Source: Flaveria trinervia (taxonomy: Eukaryota > Streptophyta > Magnoliopsida > Asterales > Asteraceae). Taken from it: a stretch of DNA of 64,000 bases. A program made the position numbers and the translations under genes. The stretch covers positions 71,687,932-71,751,931 of the forward strand of contig CM046451.1 in the NCBI GenBank assembly GCA_025506515.1, given 5' to 3'. Positions 9,624-21,101 of the stretch are shown one piece after another. The notes under the pieces are model-generated. The model worked only from the letters and a program-made list of their open reading frames with translations, was not told where the DNA came from and ran no database searches. Position 1 is the first letter of the stretch, and each line of letters starts with the position of its first letter.

Positions 9624-12458
9624 ATGACTACTCCTTCTAATGACCCTCACAATACCGGTTCCTCAACCAAGCCTCCGATGCTGGTTAGGACTGAGTATAA
9701 CATATGGCAACGAAGGATGCTTCATCACCTGTCTGTTAACAGTTCAGGTTGTTGGACATCTATGGTACATGGTCCACACAAGCCTATGGTGAACAATCCG
9801 GAAACCAACCAAATGGTTCCGAAGAAGAAGCAACAATACTCAGATGAGGATCGGAAACTGTTTGAGATTGATGCTAAAGCGCATGGTATTCTGGCCATGG
9901 CTTTGCCTAATGAAATCTATTCAGGGCTTATGCATCATGAAACTGCTCATGACCTCTGGAATGCACTGAAGGAACAATTCGATGGAACAGATGAGGTTTT
10001 AGCAAACAACAGAGAAATCCTTGCCTAACAATATTAGACATTCTCTCATAGAAAGGGTCAGACACTGACTAAACAGTTTGAACGTTTTTCTTCTTGATCT
10101 CTGAGCTGAAAATGGTCAAACAGAATACACCAATAGCTAGATGAATAACAGATTCCTCAGATCACTGCCTGAGTGATGGGACACATACACTATGTCCTAC
10201 GCTCCAGTGCAAATCTGGATAGCCTATCTCTCACCCAACTTCATGGGAAACTACTTACATTCGAGAGAGAGATAGAGCAGAAAAGGAAACAGGCATCATC
10301 AGGAAAGCTCACTGATGACTTTGTACCAGGGAACACTGCCTTGGTTGGTCATGAGTCAGAATATGCTGCATCTAAAAGCAATTATGATGAGCATATAGAT
10401 TTCTCTTCAAACAGTTCTGATCATGCATTTGTTGGTGTTGATAGTCAATCAAGCTGTAATAGTGACAATTTATGCTTCATCATGGATGATCTGAAGGATA
10501 TTGCTAATGATGATTTAGAAGAGATGGATATTCTAAGCCAAATGGCCTTAGTAAATATTAGATCTCAAAAGTTCTACAAGAGAACTGGCAGGAAATTTCC
10601 TGGACTCTCTGGCAAAACCAAAGTTGGTTTTGACAAGAGTAAGTTGAGGTGTCACAAATACCAAAGGCTTGGACACTTTGCAAGAGAGTGTAGATCAACT
10701 GGATCTAACTCCTATGCACCCTTTGTGACTTTTCCAAGCACTAGTCCACAAAACAGAATGCAACATCCTCCGAGTTCTTGTCATCATTCACACCCTATAT
10801 CTCCTGCATACTTTGTCCCTCAGGGTCCAATGTCATATCCATATCCCTGCTATTACATGCCTCAGCCAAATCCGGTTCAAGCTCCTATGGCACAAAAACC
10901 ACAAGCATTACCTGAACCTCAACCTTCCCAATCTCATCAACAATCTCAACCTCAACGACACAGCTTTTTTACCCCAGGAGTTATTGACTGGAGCAGTATA
11001 CCAGATGATATGTCTGGGCATGAACAACTGTTCTCTGGTGCTGGTCAACATGGTGGTGACAGTCCTTTTGGAAATCTTGCTCTTATGGCTCTGGAGTATG
11101 CTGATACCTCATCCTTTAATGCCTCCACACCACAGGTATCACAGGTATCCTCTGAGGCCAAAGCCAAGCTATGTTCTGAAACATGCATAGCTGCATTTGC
11201 ATCTATTGGAGAAGCAAATGTAGCTTTAATTAACAGGAACATTGAGCTAGAACAAATAATTTCCAAAAGAAAAGTTGAATTTGAGTCTGTGCTTAAGGAT
11301 AAGAATGATGAGATTTACAAACGTAAATGCCAAATCACTGATGATAAAGCTAGGGAAGAGGTACTTCTAGAGAAGTACAGAGACCTCAAAGAAACACTTG
11401 CAACTACCCAGGTAGAGTGTGATTGATGGGTACATTCTTGCAAGGGTTCTGAAATGCTTCTTAGTAAGCAGTCTGCTTCCAATGTGAAGTTTGGCATTGG
11501 TTATAATCACACTGCTCCTCCTACAGATTTTACTCCCAGAGCAGAGGTAAAATCTCATGGAGAAAGCAATAACCAATCCTTTTCATCATGTGATCTACTA
11601 TCTGATACAACACCATCAGAGGTTGAAGTCAGCATTAATTCCTCTCAGAACCTATCAGCTGATGTTGATGGTTCAAATGCTCACACTCACATGATTATAA
11701 AGTTGATCACTCCAGGTGGTATTTCACAAACTATTGAAAGTACCAAAGAGCATGTCATAACACCTGGAGAACAAACCCAAACTATTGCATGTACTAAAGG
11801 AGGAAGACTGCAAGTAGAAAGGGTGGGAAAACTACTAAAGAAGATATCAAGAAAGCATGTACTAAAGGGAAGAAAACTGCTAGTACTGATAGCAAACTGC
11901 TGAAGAATAAGTCTTTAGTAGTTTTATCTTCTTCAGCAGATGTCAATTTAAGATGAAGAAAAAGCCATGTTATTTATGTGACTTATTCAATCATCTTACT
12001 GATGATTGCTCGTATAAAAAGGGCTCCAAACTCAAACGTAATGAGAACATTAAAAAGCAATGGATAAAATGAAAACTGAGTTTGAAACCAAATTTGTATC
12101 AGCAACATCAAAACTGTGACCCCTAAAATCCAAAAAAAATCCAAAAAGCAAGGGGTTAATCAGGCAACAGCTGAGGTTGCTCAAAGGGAGTTGGTACAAC
12201 ACAGGAATCTATCAATCTCAAGCATTAATGTGTCTGATGAGCTGAAGGCTTTATCACAAAATCAGACACAACTTGTTATGATGTTCAACATCTATTGGGG
12301 AGAGTCAACCAATAGATGCTCATGTGCTGAAACCACAGAGAACAAAATCCATGCCAAAGGATTCTTCTTCCTCACTATCTCCATCCCCTTAGGCTGTTAT
12401 TCATAGCAAATTTGTTAGTTTACCATCTGTTGATGTGAATAGACCCAAAACCAAAAAG
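9624..12458 (+). pseudogene. gag of element A, broken
   Basis: Starts at ATG 9624 (MTTPSNDPHNTG). Capsid-type UBN2 motifs follow (GILAMALPNEIYSGL, HDLWNALKEQF), then a CAA-to-TAA stop at 10026. The frame resumes at 10173-11426 (LTQLHGKLLTFEREIEQKRK) and again at 11454-11903. Knuckle 1 is at 10650-10691 with its second Cys replaced by Tyr. Knuckle 2 (C-x2-C-x4-H-x4-C) is intact at 11968-12009, about 440 residues downstream. A proline/glutamine-rich linker lies between them, and a conserved ELKALSQNQTQLVMM segment follows. The coding path ends at the 40-nt boundary interval. It would form the virus-like particle; this copy cannot. Confidence 0.88.
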
Positions 12459-12498
12459 GTTTGTGTCTCAAAAACTAACTAATTATTTATGATTGCAG
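12459..12498 (+). other. 40-nt GT-AG interval at gag/pol junction (element A)
   Basis: Starts GTTTGTGTCT after AAAAAG and ends GATTGCAG before GGTTCTTC. A CTAAC branch-like motif lies 20-25 nt before the acceptor. Read unspliced, gag ends at a TAA inside it. Removing the 40 nt would put the gag frame (AAA AAG) directly into the protease frame (GGT TCT). In A the pol frame itself has a TGA inside the interval at 12490-12492. Splicing is an inference; 40 nt is shorter than typical plant introns. Confidence 0.45.
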
Positions 12499-15400
12499 GG
12501 TTCTTCAGCATGCCAAAGTAGCATATGCTATGTAGACAGTGCAGGATCTATGCATATGATAGGGAACAGCTCTCTTCTTCATGACTACTCTCAAGGAAAG
12601 AAGGGTTTGTTTCTTTTGGCAATGATGCTAAGGGTTACATCATTGGCAAAGGCTTTGTCCCCAATGGGGAAATAAAGTTTGATGATGTTAATCATGTGGA
12701 AAATCTCAAATACAATCTCTTGAGTGTCAGTCAAATGTGTGATAAAGGTCATGTTGCTCTTTTCACCAGTCAGAACTGCAGGATTCTGTCATTCAAAGTT
12801 CTGAATTTGATTGATAAGGTGTTGGATGATCATATTCTCCTGCGGGCCAACAGGACAGGAAGAGTGTATGCCTTAGATCTTTCAAAGAAAATAGATCTCA
12901 AAGGCCATCCTTGCCTATTTTCCAAAGCCTCTCCTCAGGAATCTAAACTGTGGCACAAAAGGTTAGGTCATGTTAATATCAAAAACATGAATCAGTTGAT
13001 CCACAATAGTTTAGTGAGAGGTTTACCAATAAAGGAGTTCCACTGTGATGAAACCTGCACTGCTTGTTTAAAAGGAAAACAGCACAAAGTCTCATTCCCT
13101 CCTATTGAAGAACCTAAGTCAACTGCTTGCTTGCAGTTACTACACATGGATCTATTTGGTCCTGTGAGAGTGATGAGCATGGAAAAGAAGAATACTATCT
13201 GGTAATTGTGGATGATTACTCCATATTTGTATGAACTTTCTTTCTGCATTCAAAGGATGAGGTTGCTCAGAAGATTATAAACTTTGTGTTGTATGTTGAG
13301 AAGAAGTATTCCCTATCAGTCAAGTGTTAAGGTGTGACAATGGAACTGAATTCAAAACCATACACTTGATGATTTTTATCTTTCAAATGGAATCAAAAGT
13401 AGTTTAGCATCCCAAGAACTCCAGAACAAAATAGAGTAGTGGAGAGAAAGAACAGGACCCTAATTGAAGCTGCAAGGTCTATGTTGGCTGACTCTGGTTT
13501 GCCACTGACCTTTTGGGTTGAAGCTGTTAATACAGCTTGCTATGTGCAGAATAGAGCATTAGTAAATCAGAGGTTGATGAAGACTCCATATGAAGTTCTA
13601 CATCACTTCGCTCCTCTAATTCATTTTTCAGAGCCTTTGGGTGTCCCTGTTTCATTCTCAACACAAAGGATCAACTCCACAAATTTGATCCTAAGGTGGA
13701 TGCAGGGTATTTTGTTGGTTATTCATCTACTTGCAAGGCATACAGAGTCTTCAACTGCAGAACAAAGATAGTTGAAGAGACTCTACATGTGAAGTTTAAT
13801 GAATCTCCAAAGGACAAGATTCCACAAAACCCTGTGGAGTTGTTTGATCTGGACTTACTGCAATATGTTCCTTATCAACCTCAGCTGTTGCACATCATGT
13901 GGATAAATCATCTTCTACAGCATGTCTTCCACCTGGTGGTATTGATGATGATGATAATATCAATACTCACCTATTCAAGTTTAGTGATCAACTGCCTGAG
14001 TCTGCTAAAATTGATGTTCCTGTAGCTTCAGCAGTTCCATCCACAAAAAATGCTGATAAGAAATCTGATTCCTCTACCTCTTTTGATTTACCATCTATTT
14101 CTTGGTTTGAAGAGTCTGAATCACCATCTGTTGCTGCTAAAGGTTCTACAACACTTGCACAGATCTCATTGTTTATCAAGAGCCGAAGAATCACCCAATG
14201 TCTCAAATCATTGGTGATATCAATGCTGGGGTTTCAACACGAAGTCAATCGTCTAACTTTTGTTTCTATGCTCTTTTCATCAGTCAGCTAGAGCCAAAGA
14301 ACTATCATGTTGCTTTGAGAGACAATGGATGGGTTGAAGCCATGCAGCTTGAGCTACTTCAGTTCAAGAAATAGAAAGTGTGGGAACTGTTCCTCTACCC
14401 CCAGGTAAGTGTGCAATAGGCACTAAATGGGTGTTTAGAAATAAAACTGATGAAAATGGGCTTATTGTTAAATACGAATCTAGACTGGTTGTACAAGGGT
14501 TTTCACAAGAAGAAGGTATTGATTATGATGAAACCTTTGCCCCTGTAGCCAGACTAGAGGCAATTAGATTGTTCTTAGCCTATGCTGCATTCCATAATCT
14601 TAGAGTTTTTCAAATGGATGTCAAAAGTGCATTTTTATATGGTAAAATAAAAGAAGAGGTTTATGTGTGTCAACCACCAGGTTTTGAGGATAATAAACAT
14701 CCTGATTGGTGTATAAACTTGATAAGGCTCTTTATGGGTTGCAGCAAGCTCCTAGAGCCTGGTATGAAACACTTTCAAATTTTTTCTTAAAAATAATTTC
14801 ACTAGAGGCTCCATAGATAAAACTTTGTTTATTAAGAAGGTGGATCAGCATAAGCTACTTGTTCAAATTTATGTTGATGATATTATTTTTGCATCCTCTG
14901 ATCCCCAGTTGTGTGATGATTTTACATGTTTAATGAAACAAAGGTTTGAAATGAGTAATGGAGAATTACAGTTCTTTCTAGGCTTGCAAATCAAACAAAA
15001 GGCTGATGGAATCTTTATTCATCAGTCAAAATAACAAAAGATATTTGAATAAGTTTGATTTACAAAATTGTAAGCCCTGTTCTACTCCCATGTGCAACAC
15101 CACACAACTGGATGCAGATCAAAAAGGTAAAGCTGTTGATGAAACCTTTACAGATGTATGATTGGGTCCTTGATGTACTTAACAGCTTCTAGACCAGATA
15201 TCATGTTTGCAACTTGTGTTTGTGCTAGATTTCAGGCTGCTCCTAAAGAGTCTCATTTGATTGCAGTCAAGAAGATCTTTAGATATTTGCAAGGTACACA
15301 ATCTCTAGGTTTATGGTATTCCACCGGACACTATTGCAAATTAGTTTCTTTTTCAGACAGTGACTATGCAGGGTGTAAGTTAACTAGAAAGTCAACTTCT

Positions 15401-15806
15401 GGTGGATGTCAATTCCTAGGCAACTGTTTGATTTCTTGGCAGAGTAAGAAACAAACATTTGTTGCTAATCCACTGCTGAAGCAGAGTACATTGCAGCTGC
15501 AAGTTGTACTTCTCAGGTACTCTGGCTTCAGAACCAACTTTTGGATTATGGCATTACAGAGACTAAGCTCCATTATTAATGGATAGTGCTTCAGCTCTGT
15601 GCATTGTCAAAAATCCAGTCCAGCACTCTAGGACCAAACATATAGAGATCAGACATCATTTTATTAGGGACTGTTTTGAAAAAGGTCTGATTGATCCAAA
15701 GTTTGTGCCTAGTGCTAATGAGCGTGCAGACATTTTTACTAAGCCTTTGGATAGTTCAACTTTCCAAAACCTAGTGTTAAGGCTTGGTATGCTGCAGCTA
15801 GAATAA
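12499..15806 (+). pseudogene. pol of element A (PR-INT-RT-RNase H), broken
   Basis: Protease near 12525-12560 reads YVDSAGSMHM where relatives have YVDSGGSMHM, so the conserved Gly after the catalytic DS is lost. Pre-integrase motifs LWHKRLGHVN and CTACLKGKQHK occur at 12950-13085. Integrase keeps HMDLFGPV, a DNGTEF near 13340 and VERKNRTL near 13440, across several frames. RT has GTKWVFRNK, ARL-like and FAPVARLEAIR motifs and YVDD at 14870-14881. RNase H runs 15158-15806 and ends LRLGMLQLE before TAA. There are stops (for example near 14374 and 15033) and frameshifts in every domain. Confidence 0.9.
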
Positions 15807-16493
15807 GTGATAACTACTGATGATCTCAGTAACTACGTACCATGATCATTAGTAACCATATCACATATAGTATTGATTCTGTTAAAACAACTGATCAGTT
15901 ACAACTACTGATGTTGTTATAACTACTGATATCAGTAAAACAGATCAAGTACTGATGTCCTATGAAACAACTGAAAATAGCAAAAAGACTGATGAGTAAG
16001 TGTTAAGGACAGTATGAAACAGCTGAAAGGCTAAGAATTGACGCAAACTACTGATGAGAATTTTCTCTTCAGTTGTTTCTACAACTGCTGTTTCACCCTA
16101 AATAGCTGATGACAAAACCATGTCCTTAGTAGTTTCACAACTACTCATGCCTAACACCAAGTCCTCAGCTGTTTAAAACAACTGATGACAAAACCATGTC
16201 TTCAGTAGTTTCACAACTACTGATGACTAAAACCAAGTCTTCAGTTGTTTTCAAACATCTGATGCCAAAACCATGGTTTTCAGTAGTTTTATAACTGCTG
16301 ATGCCTAAAACCAAGACCTTAGTTGTTTCAAACCCTGAAAGCGTAATACCATGTCATCAGTCGTTTAAAACTACTGATGATTAACACCAAACCCTTCAGT
16401 TGTTTTCTGACCCTTACCCTATAAATACCCACTCTTAAGAGCTTCATTATCTCCAAACCTAACGTTCAAAACCTCCAATCTTCTCTCACATTA
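15807..16493 (+). repeat. Spacer of LTR-like short repeats, element A
   Basis: Non-coding 687 bp between pol and the 3' ORF. It is a degenerate array of AACTACTGATGAC, CAGTAGTTT and CAGTTGTTT words, often arranged as short hairpins (for example CAGTAGTT-TCAC-AACTACTG near 16206). The same words fill the element's LTR. Equivalent spacers: 50086-50849 (C) and 32649-33401 (B). Confidence 0.75.
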
Positions 16494-19400
16494 ATGGCGA
16501 CCATGAAGCTTAAACCACGACACAACTGTGTTGCCTACCTTACCAAATCACCATTCTGGACAAAGTTTGATAATGCCATTGATCTAATGGTCCATTCTCC
16601 CTACAAAACGACTTTCCTTCTAAATCCTACCATTCATGCCGAATCCCTCCATCAGTTCTGGATGAACGTCACCCTCATCATTGGGAGAAACAAACCGACT
16701 CTCTCCAGTCGTTCGTCAACAACCGTAGGTGGTCATCACTCCGGCAATCCTTCGCCAAACCCTACAACTGGATGATGCCACTTTCCCCGTTGGGCACTAA
16801 TCTATCCTTTTCCCACCATGGATACCAGGGTAACCTCAGCGCCTCTACCATCCTGAAGAAGCATTTCAATGATGCAGAACGCCTTATTTTTGATATGGTG
16901 AATGTCTGCTTAGCTCCTGAGACTTCTTCTTGGGATCAAATGTCGACCAAGTGGCAGCAGGTATTCTTCTCTATCATTGAGCAACAAAACTTAAATTTTT
17001 CTAAAAATATTTTTCTTGAACTTAAGGATATAGCCTTAAAACCTATTGCTAACCGATGGATATTATATCCTCGGTTCATCATGGCCATTATAGAGAACCA
17101 GCTGAAAGCTGAGGGACTTGTTGGCCTTGGAGTCCCTGCCATGGCTGTATTGCCTGAGGTATACTCCCGGCATAACTCAGACCAATCACTTAAACAGGCT
17201 GCCAAGCTGCGAAAACCCACGTAGCTGGAACCCACACCACCACCTCCAAATCCAATGTCCCCACCAAACACAATCCAAAAAGCCAAAAACGGCTACTCAG
17301 GGAGATGAGTCCCCTGAGGATGCCCCTGTACCACAGACACAGGACACACATACTGGTTTTAACCCCCCAGTTATGTCAAAGACACAACCTGCCAAAGCCA
17401 CATAGGTATCCTCTCAACAATCCTGTTGGCAACCAATATTGGGGATCCCACATTGCTGGAACCTATCTCAATTGAGAGGGTTACCATTGAAGCGCACCAC
17501 TCACCCGGGTGCAATATGCTTCTACCCAATCTCCACATGCAACCGCCCCTCCAAGTCCTACACTTATTGTTGCACAAGTGTCGAGTCAGTTGCACTCCTC
17601 ACCCCCTCCCCAGAAACCATTACAACTGGGCATACCTCAACCATTGAGGGGGAGGACCAAAGTGCTTCTGATAACCCACAGCACAGGGGTTACAATGTTC
17701 CATCTCCAAGTGTAGAAAAGGAGATTCGAACTTCTGGTGAGGCTGCCACTTCTCCTGCTTTAGCATATGATCAGGCTGAAGTTGGTAACATTCATAAGAC
17801 CTCACCAGAGGCAATTGCTGATGAAGGACGTGGTCCTGAGGCAGGAAGTCCCCAGTACCATGACCAAGGGGCACATGTACTACTGATCTACACTCAGAGC
17901 ATGTTCATCCTGATTCTATCAGGAGCTCAGGTGATTCAGTACACACTGATGATGACCTGGGATTCTTTTATGATGTTCTAGCCCAAAACACCATCCTAGA
18001 GGATGAGGTGAGCAGACTCAAAGAGCTGCTTGCCAAAATTTCTCAGGATCAAAGACCATCTACCCCTCAAATCCCACAGATGGACCTTCCTCTGAAGGTC
18101 TCCCATACACAGAGCCACTCCAAAACACTCAGCCACCTGCCTCTGCTTCTGGCACTATTTCGCAGGACAGAACCCCCCGGAGCAAATAGCTGCTATCTTT
18201 CAACATTCCTTACCTCTCATCACACCAATTATCACTGATATAGTGATTAAAACTCTTGATGAGAGCTTCCCTCAGTTATACCACCCTTGATCGAGGATGC
18301 TGTGAGCAAAAGGCTTTCTGACAATCAAACCCTTGTAACCAATGCAACCAAAAAGGGGAGATTCAGTCAGTGAAAGCAAAAAGAAAGAGGATTGCAGATA
18401 GGAAAGAGACTGAGAAGGAGAAGGAGAAGGAAGCTAACATGGAGAAAGTGACTGAAAGTACTAAATACTTTCATGTCACATACAATAAAAGGAAGAATGA
18501 AAAGGAGACTGACTTGGAGATAATGGTGAATGAGGCTGATGCCGAACACAGCCGATCAATGGATAATATCATTGATCAGTTGTTTAGGCAAGGTCATGAC
18601 ACTGAAAAACTTGACTCATAAATCAGAAGATTGGAGATTGAAGAAATCCAAGCTAGATGGGCAAGTTATGATGTGTTGGAGAGGGAAAGGCTGGAAATCA
18701 TGATCAGGTTCATAGCTAAGTATCTTGGTAGATCATTGATTGAAATCAAGGCATGGTCCAGGGACAGCATCTTGGCAATAACCACCAAGATCTGTTCGTC
18801 TGAAGTATATACAAAGGATTGGTTATTGAAGCCTTAAATGAAGCTGGTGCTGGGAGCAGGACTGAACTAGTCAAGCATCTAAAGTCGCACTCACATCAAA
18901 AATGCTAGAACAGCCTGTCAAAATTCCCACACGAAAACCACCACAACCACAACCCATCAAACCAACTCCCTTACCCTCAAAACCAATAGCCGATGATGTA
19001 CCCCAGAAGAGGAAGAGAAGGGTACTGAGGCTAGAAGAAGATGAAGAAGATAATGATGAAGATGAAGATAGGCTGCCACTCTCAGCTGTTATACAGTTGC
19101 CTAAGGCCACAAGTCACCCTCCAACAGTTACTCCTGAGTCTCAAAGGCAACTGTGAAAGTGAAGTTAGAAAAAGAAGAGCTTCACGAACAACATGATAAG
19201 GAACTGTTGAGAAGAGTTGACAAATCATATGCTGCCACATCTTCAATCATCAACATGAAGAAGCATGTTCTCAGGTTATACACTCTCAAACATACATTTC
19301 AATATCAAAAGGAGAGAGTGAGGATTTGGCCTGATCCCAGGGTGTCTCATAGGATTCAAAAGAAAAACATTCCACAAGTAAAGAAGATTGTAGATGAAGT

Positions 19401-19772
19401 GATCTCACTGGTCTTTGTAGTATCACCCTGGTAAATCCTAGATGACTTCAAGAAAGCCTATAAAGCTAAACTGACCCCACAAAAGATGCTGGAGAATAAA
19501 ATGGTGAAAAAGGGTTAGTGTATAGGAGGCTTGAGGAAGTTAGAAAGAATGAGCTCCAGTTGTTCTTAGAGGGTAATCATCCAGATGAATTTTCTTATAG
19601 AGTAATAACAACTATGGAACTCAAAAATGGGAAGCAGGTCAAATACCTATCTGAGGATTATGGGCCAGAATCACTTTTTGAAGGAGGAGCAGAAGAGCTT
19701 ACCATGGAGAAACAAATAACCTTCCTTGAGGCCTATACAAGGGAGTCATACAGACTCATAGTTGGGAAGTAG
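16494..19772 (+). pseudogene. 3' accessory ORF of element A (unknown function), broken
   Basis: Sense-strand ORF after RNase H, about 1,090 codons if intact. The N-terminal domain starts MATMKLKPRHNCVAYL and has LLNPTIHAESLHQFW, followed by LKDIALKPIANRWILYPRFI and AVLPEVYSRHNSDQ (to about 17220). A proline/threonine/glutamine-rich low-complexity middle runs from about 17225 to 18200. A charged coiled-coil-like part follows (AEHSRSMDNIIDQLFRQG, RLEIMIRFIAKYLGRSL), then an acidic stretch near 19030-19070. The C-terminal domain has RIWPDPRVSHR and ends YTRESYRLIVGK at 19772. I see no signal peptide or membrane segment, so an envelope role is not supported. At least eight frame breaks are present. 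Confidence 0.75.
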
Positions 19773-19989
19773 ATCTCATGGATGAGATAACAACTCTGTG
19801 TCCAGTTCCCCAAGATAGAGTTCCCATTCATCCTTTGCCAAATAGATCATTGAGACTTCTTCCCAGGCCGGTGCTTACAAGGATCACTTCTGAGCTGATC
19901 TAGAAGACAAAAAGACCAATCTTTATGCCATAATAAGTGGGACATCGTCAATAAATTTAGAGGTTTTGGCTGCATTGGTCAGGGGAGTT
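19773..19989 (+). other. 3' tail and polypurine tract of element A
   Basis: 217 bp without an ORF, matching the tails of B and C. It ends CAGGGGAGTT (19980-19989), the polypurine tract, immediately before the 3' LTR. Confidence 0.75.
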
Positions 19990-20864
19990 TGTTGGACCAA
20001 AAGAACCAATGAGCCTGATCAGCAAAAACCTCTAAGTCCCACAAACATCACAACAACTGCTGAAGACTTGATCAGCTGTTTGATAATGTCTGAAGAGCAA
20101 CAGCTGAAGATCAAAGTACTGAAGACTTCAACAGCTGAAGACCAAAGTCTGAAGATCAACAGCTGAAGACTAAAGTTCTGAAGACTTAAAAAGCTGAAGA
20201 CTAAAGTACTGAAGACTTCAACAGCTGAAGACCAAAGTCTGAAGATTAACAGCTGAAGACTAAAGTACTGAAGATCAACAGCTGAAGTACAAAGACTGAA
20301 GACAATAGCTGAAGACATCAGTTGATGACAACAGCTGAAGTTCAAGTACAACTACTAATGCCTTTAGAGTTTGTTACAACAGCTGAAGAAGCATTCTTCA
20401 GTTGTTGTGATGGTTTCCTTTCAGTAGTTTTCTTTTCTGTTTCAGTACTTGTAAAACGACTGAAGAGCATGTTCTTCAATCGTTGTAATTTCAGTAGTTT
20501 CTTTTCAGTAGTTGTAGTGATAGTTAACACTTAGTATTTTTGTAAGAAGATGTCAGCTGTTTGACATCTTCAGTTGTTGTGTTAACTATCAGTAATTTGA
20601 ATAATTCTGTTAGATGTCACTATCAAGTGACATCAGCAGACGTCACATCTCCTATATAAGAGATGTTGACCTAATTGTACGTGTGACATTCTGTTACGAC
20701 GAAAGCGCATATTGAATGAAATATCTTTCGTAGAATTCTTTCTCTCTATAACCGTTTACTCTTATATTGAATATCAATTGTGTTCTTGTGAATTGTCTAA
20801 TTCATTGTTTGATTTCCGCTACAATATTCTCTAATCAATCAAACGTAGATCACTGATCCTAACA
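19990..20864 (+). repeat. 3' LTR of element A
   Basis: 875 bp, TGTTGGACC to CCTAACA, followed by the GTTTG duplication. It differs from the 5' LTR at many sites, including small deletions in the CTGAAGA repeats and one base in the 12-bp hairpin arm, so this insertion is not very recent. Confidence 0.92.
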
Positions 20865-20869
20865 GTTTG

Positions 20870-20925
20870 TATTTCTTTGAATTGAGTTCATACATCATCA
20901 CAGATTGGTACATTTGATCCTATCA
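20870..20925 (+). repeat. LTR of element E, right part
   Basis: Continuation of the LTR started at 8238, ending TTGATCCTATCA. The five bases before it are the second copy of element A's target duplication. Confidence 0.72.
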
Positions 20926-20927
20926 AA

Positions 20928-20939
20928 TGGTATCAGAGC
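20928..20939 (+). promoter_or_regulatory. Primer binding site after element E LTR
   Basis: TGGTATCAGAGC two bases after the E LTR end. It is unexpected, because this LTR is preceded by a polypurine tract and so looks like a 3' LTR. Only about 10-25 bp of internal sequence follow before gypsy pol sequence begins. Confidence 0.75.
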
Positions 20940-20950
20940 TCTATTGATCC

Positions 20951-21101
20951 TATAGTAGTCCCCTTGGTGTGTGTATAGTGCAAGCGCAGGAAGGGATCAA
21001 AGTCCACTTGGGAAGTTGAGGAGGAGATGAGGCAGCATTACCCTAAACTATTCAGGGACTAACAAGTTTCGAGGATGAAACCTAAATATGGGGGGTGGAC
21101 T
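20951..21101 (+). pseudogene. Ty3/gypsy pol C-terminal remnant, element F
   Basis: The reading VVPLVCV, then KSTWEVEEEMRQHYPKLF, matches the end of gypsy integrases, where a chromodomain-like tail typically reads VPLVKV...TWEREDEM. A stop interrupts the first piece (TAG near 20976) and the end is out of frame with the usual terminal motif. A purine-rich stretch GGGGGGTGGACT at 21090-21101 then primes the LTR. The upstream part is lost to the junction with E. Confidence 0.7.

Larger units (their letters stand above)
8499..20864 (+). mobile_element. Element A: 12.4-kb SIRE-like Ty1/copia retrotransposon
   Basis: A complete but degenerate element: LTRs 8499-9394 and 19990-20864, iMet primer site, gag, pol, spacer, large 3' ORF and polypurine tract. 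The 5-bp target duplication GTTTG is perfect (8494-8498 and 20865-20869). Removing A rejoins element E's LTR. Element length, LTR of about 0.9 kb and the sense ORF after RNase H resemble the SIRE/Maximus copia group, by inference from layout. B and C are relatives. Confidence 0.93.

Noticed and set aside
15807..16493. Short spaced repeats suggesting a CRISPR-like array
   Set aside because: Units are degenerate, of both orientations and irregular spacing, within a plant retrotransposon spacer; there are no cas genes.
16494..19772. Envelope gene in the 3' ORF of elements A-C
   Set aside because: No signal peptide, transmembrane segment or furin-like site is visible, so only position, not content, supports an envelope label.
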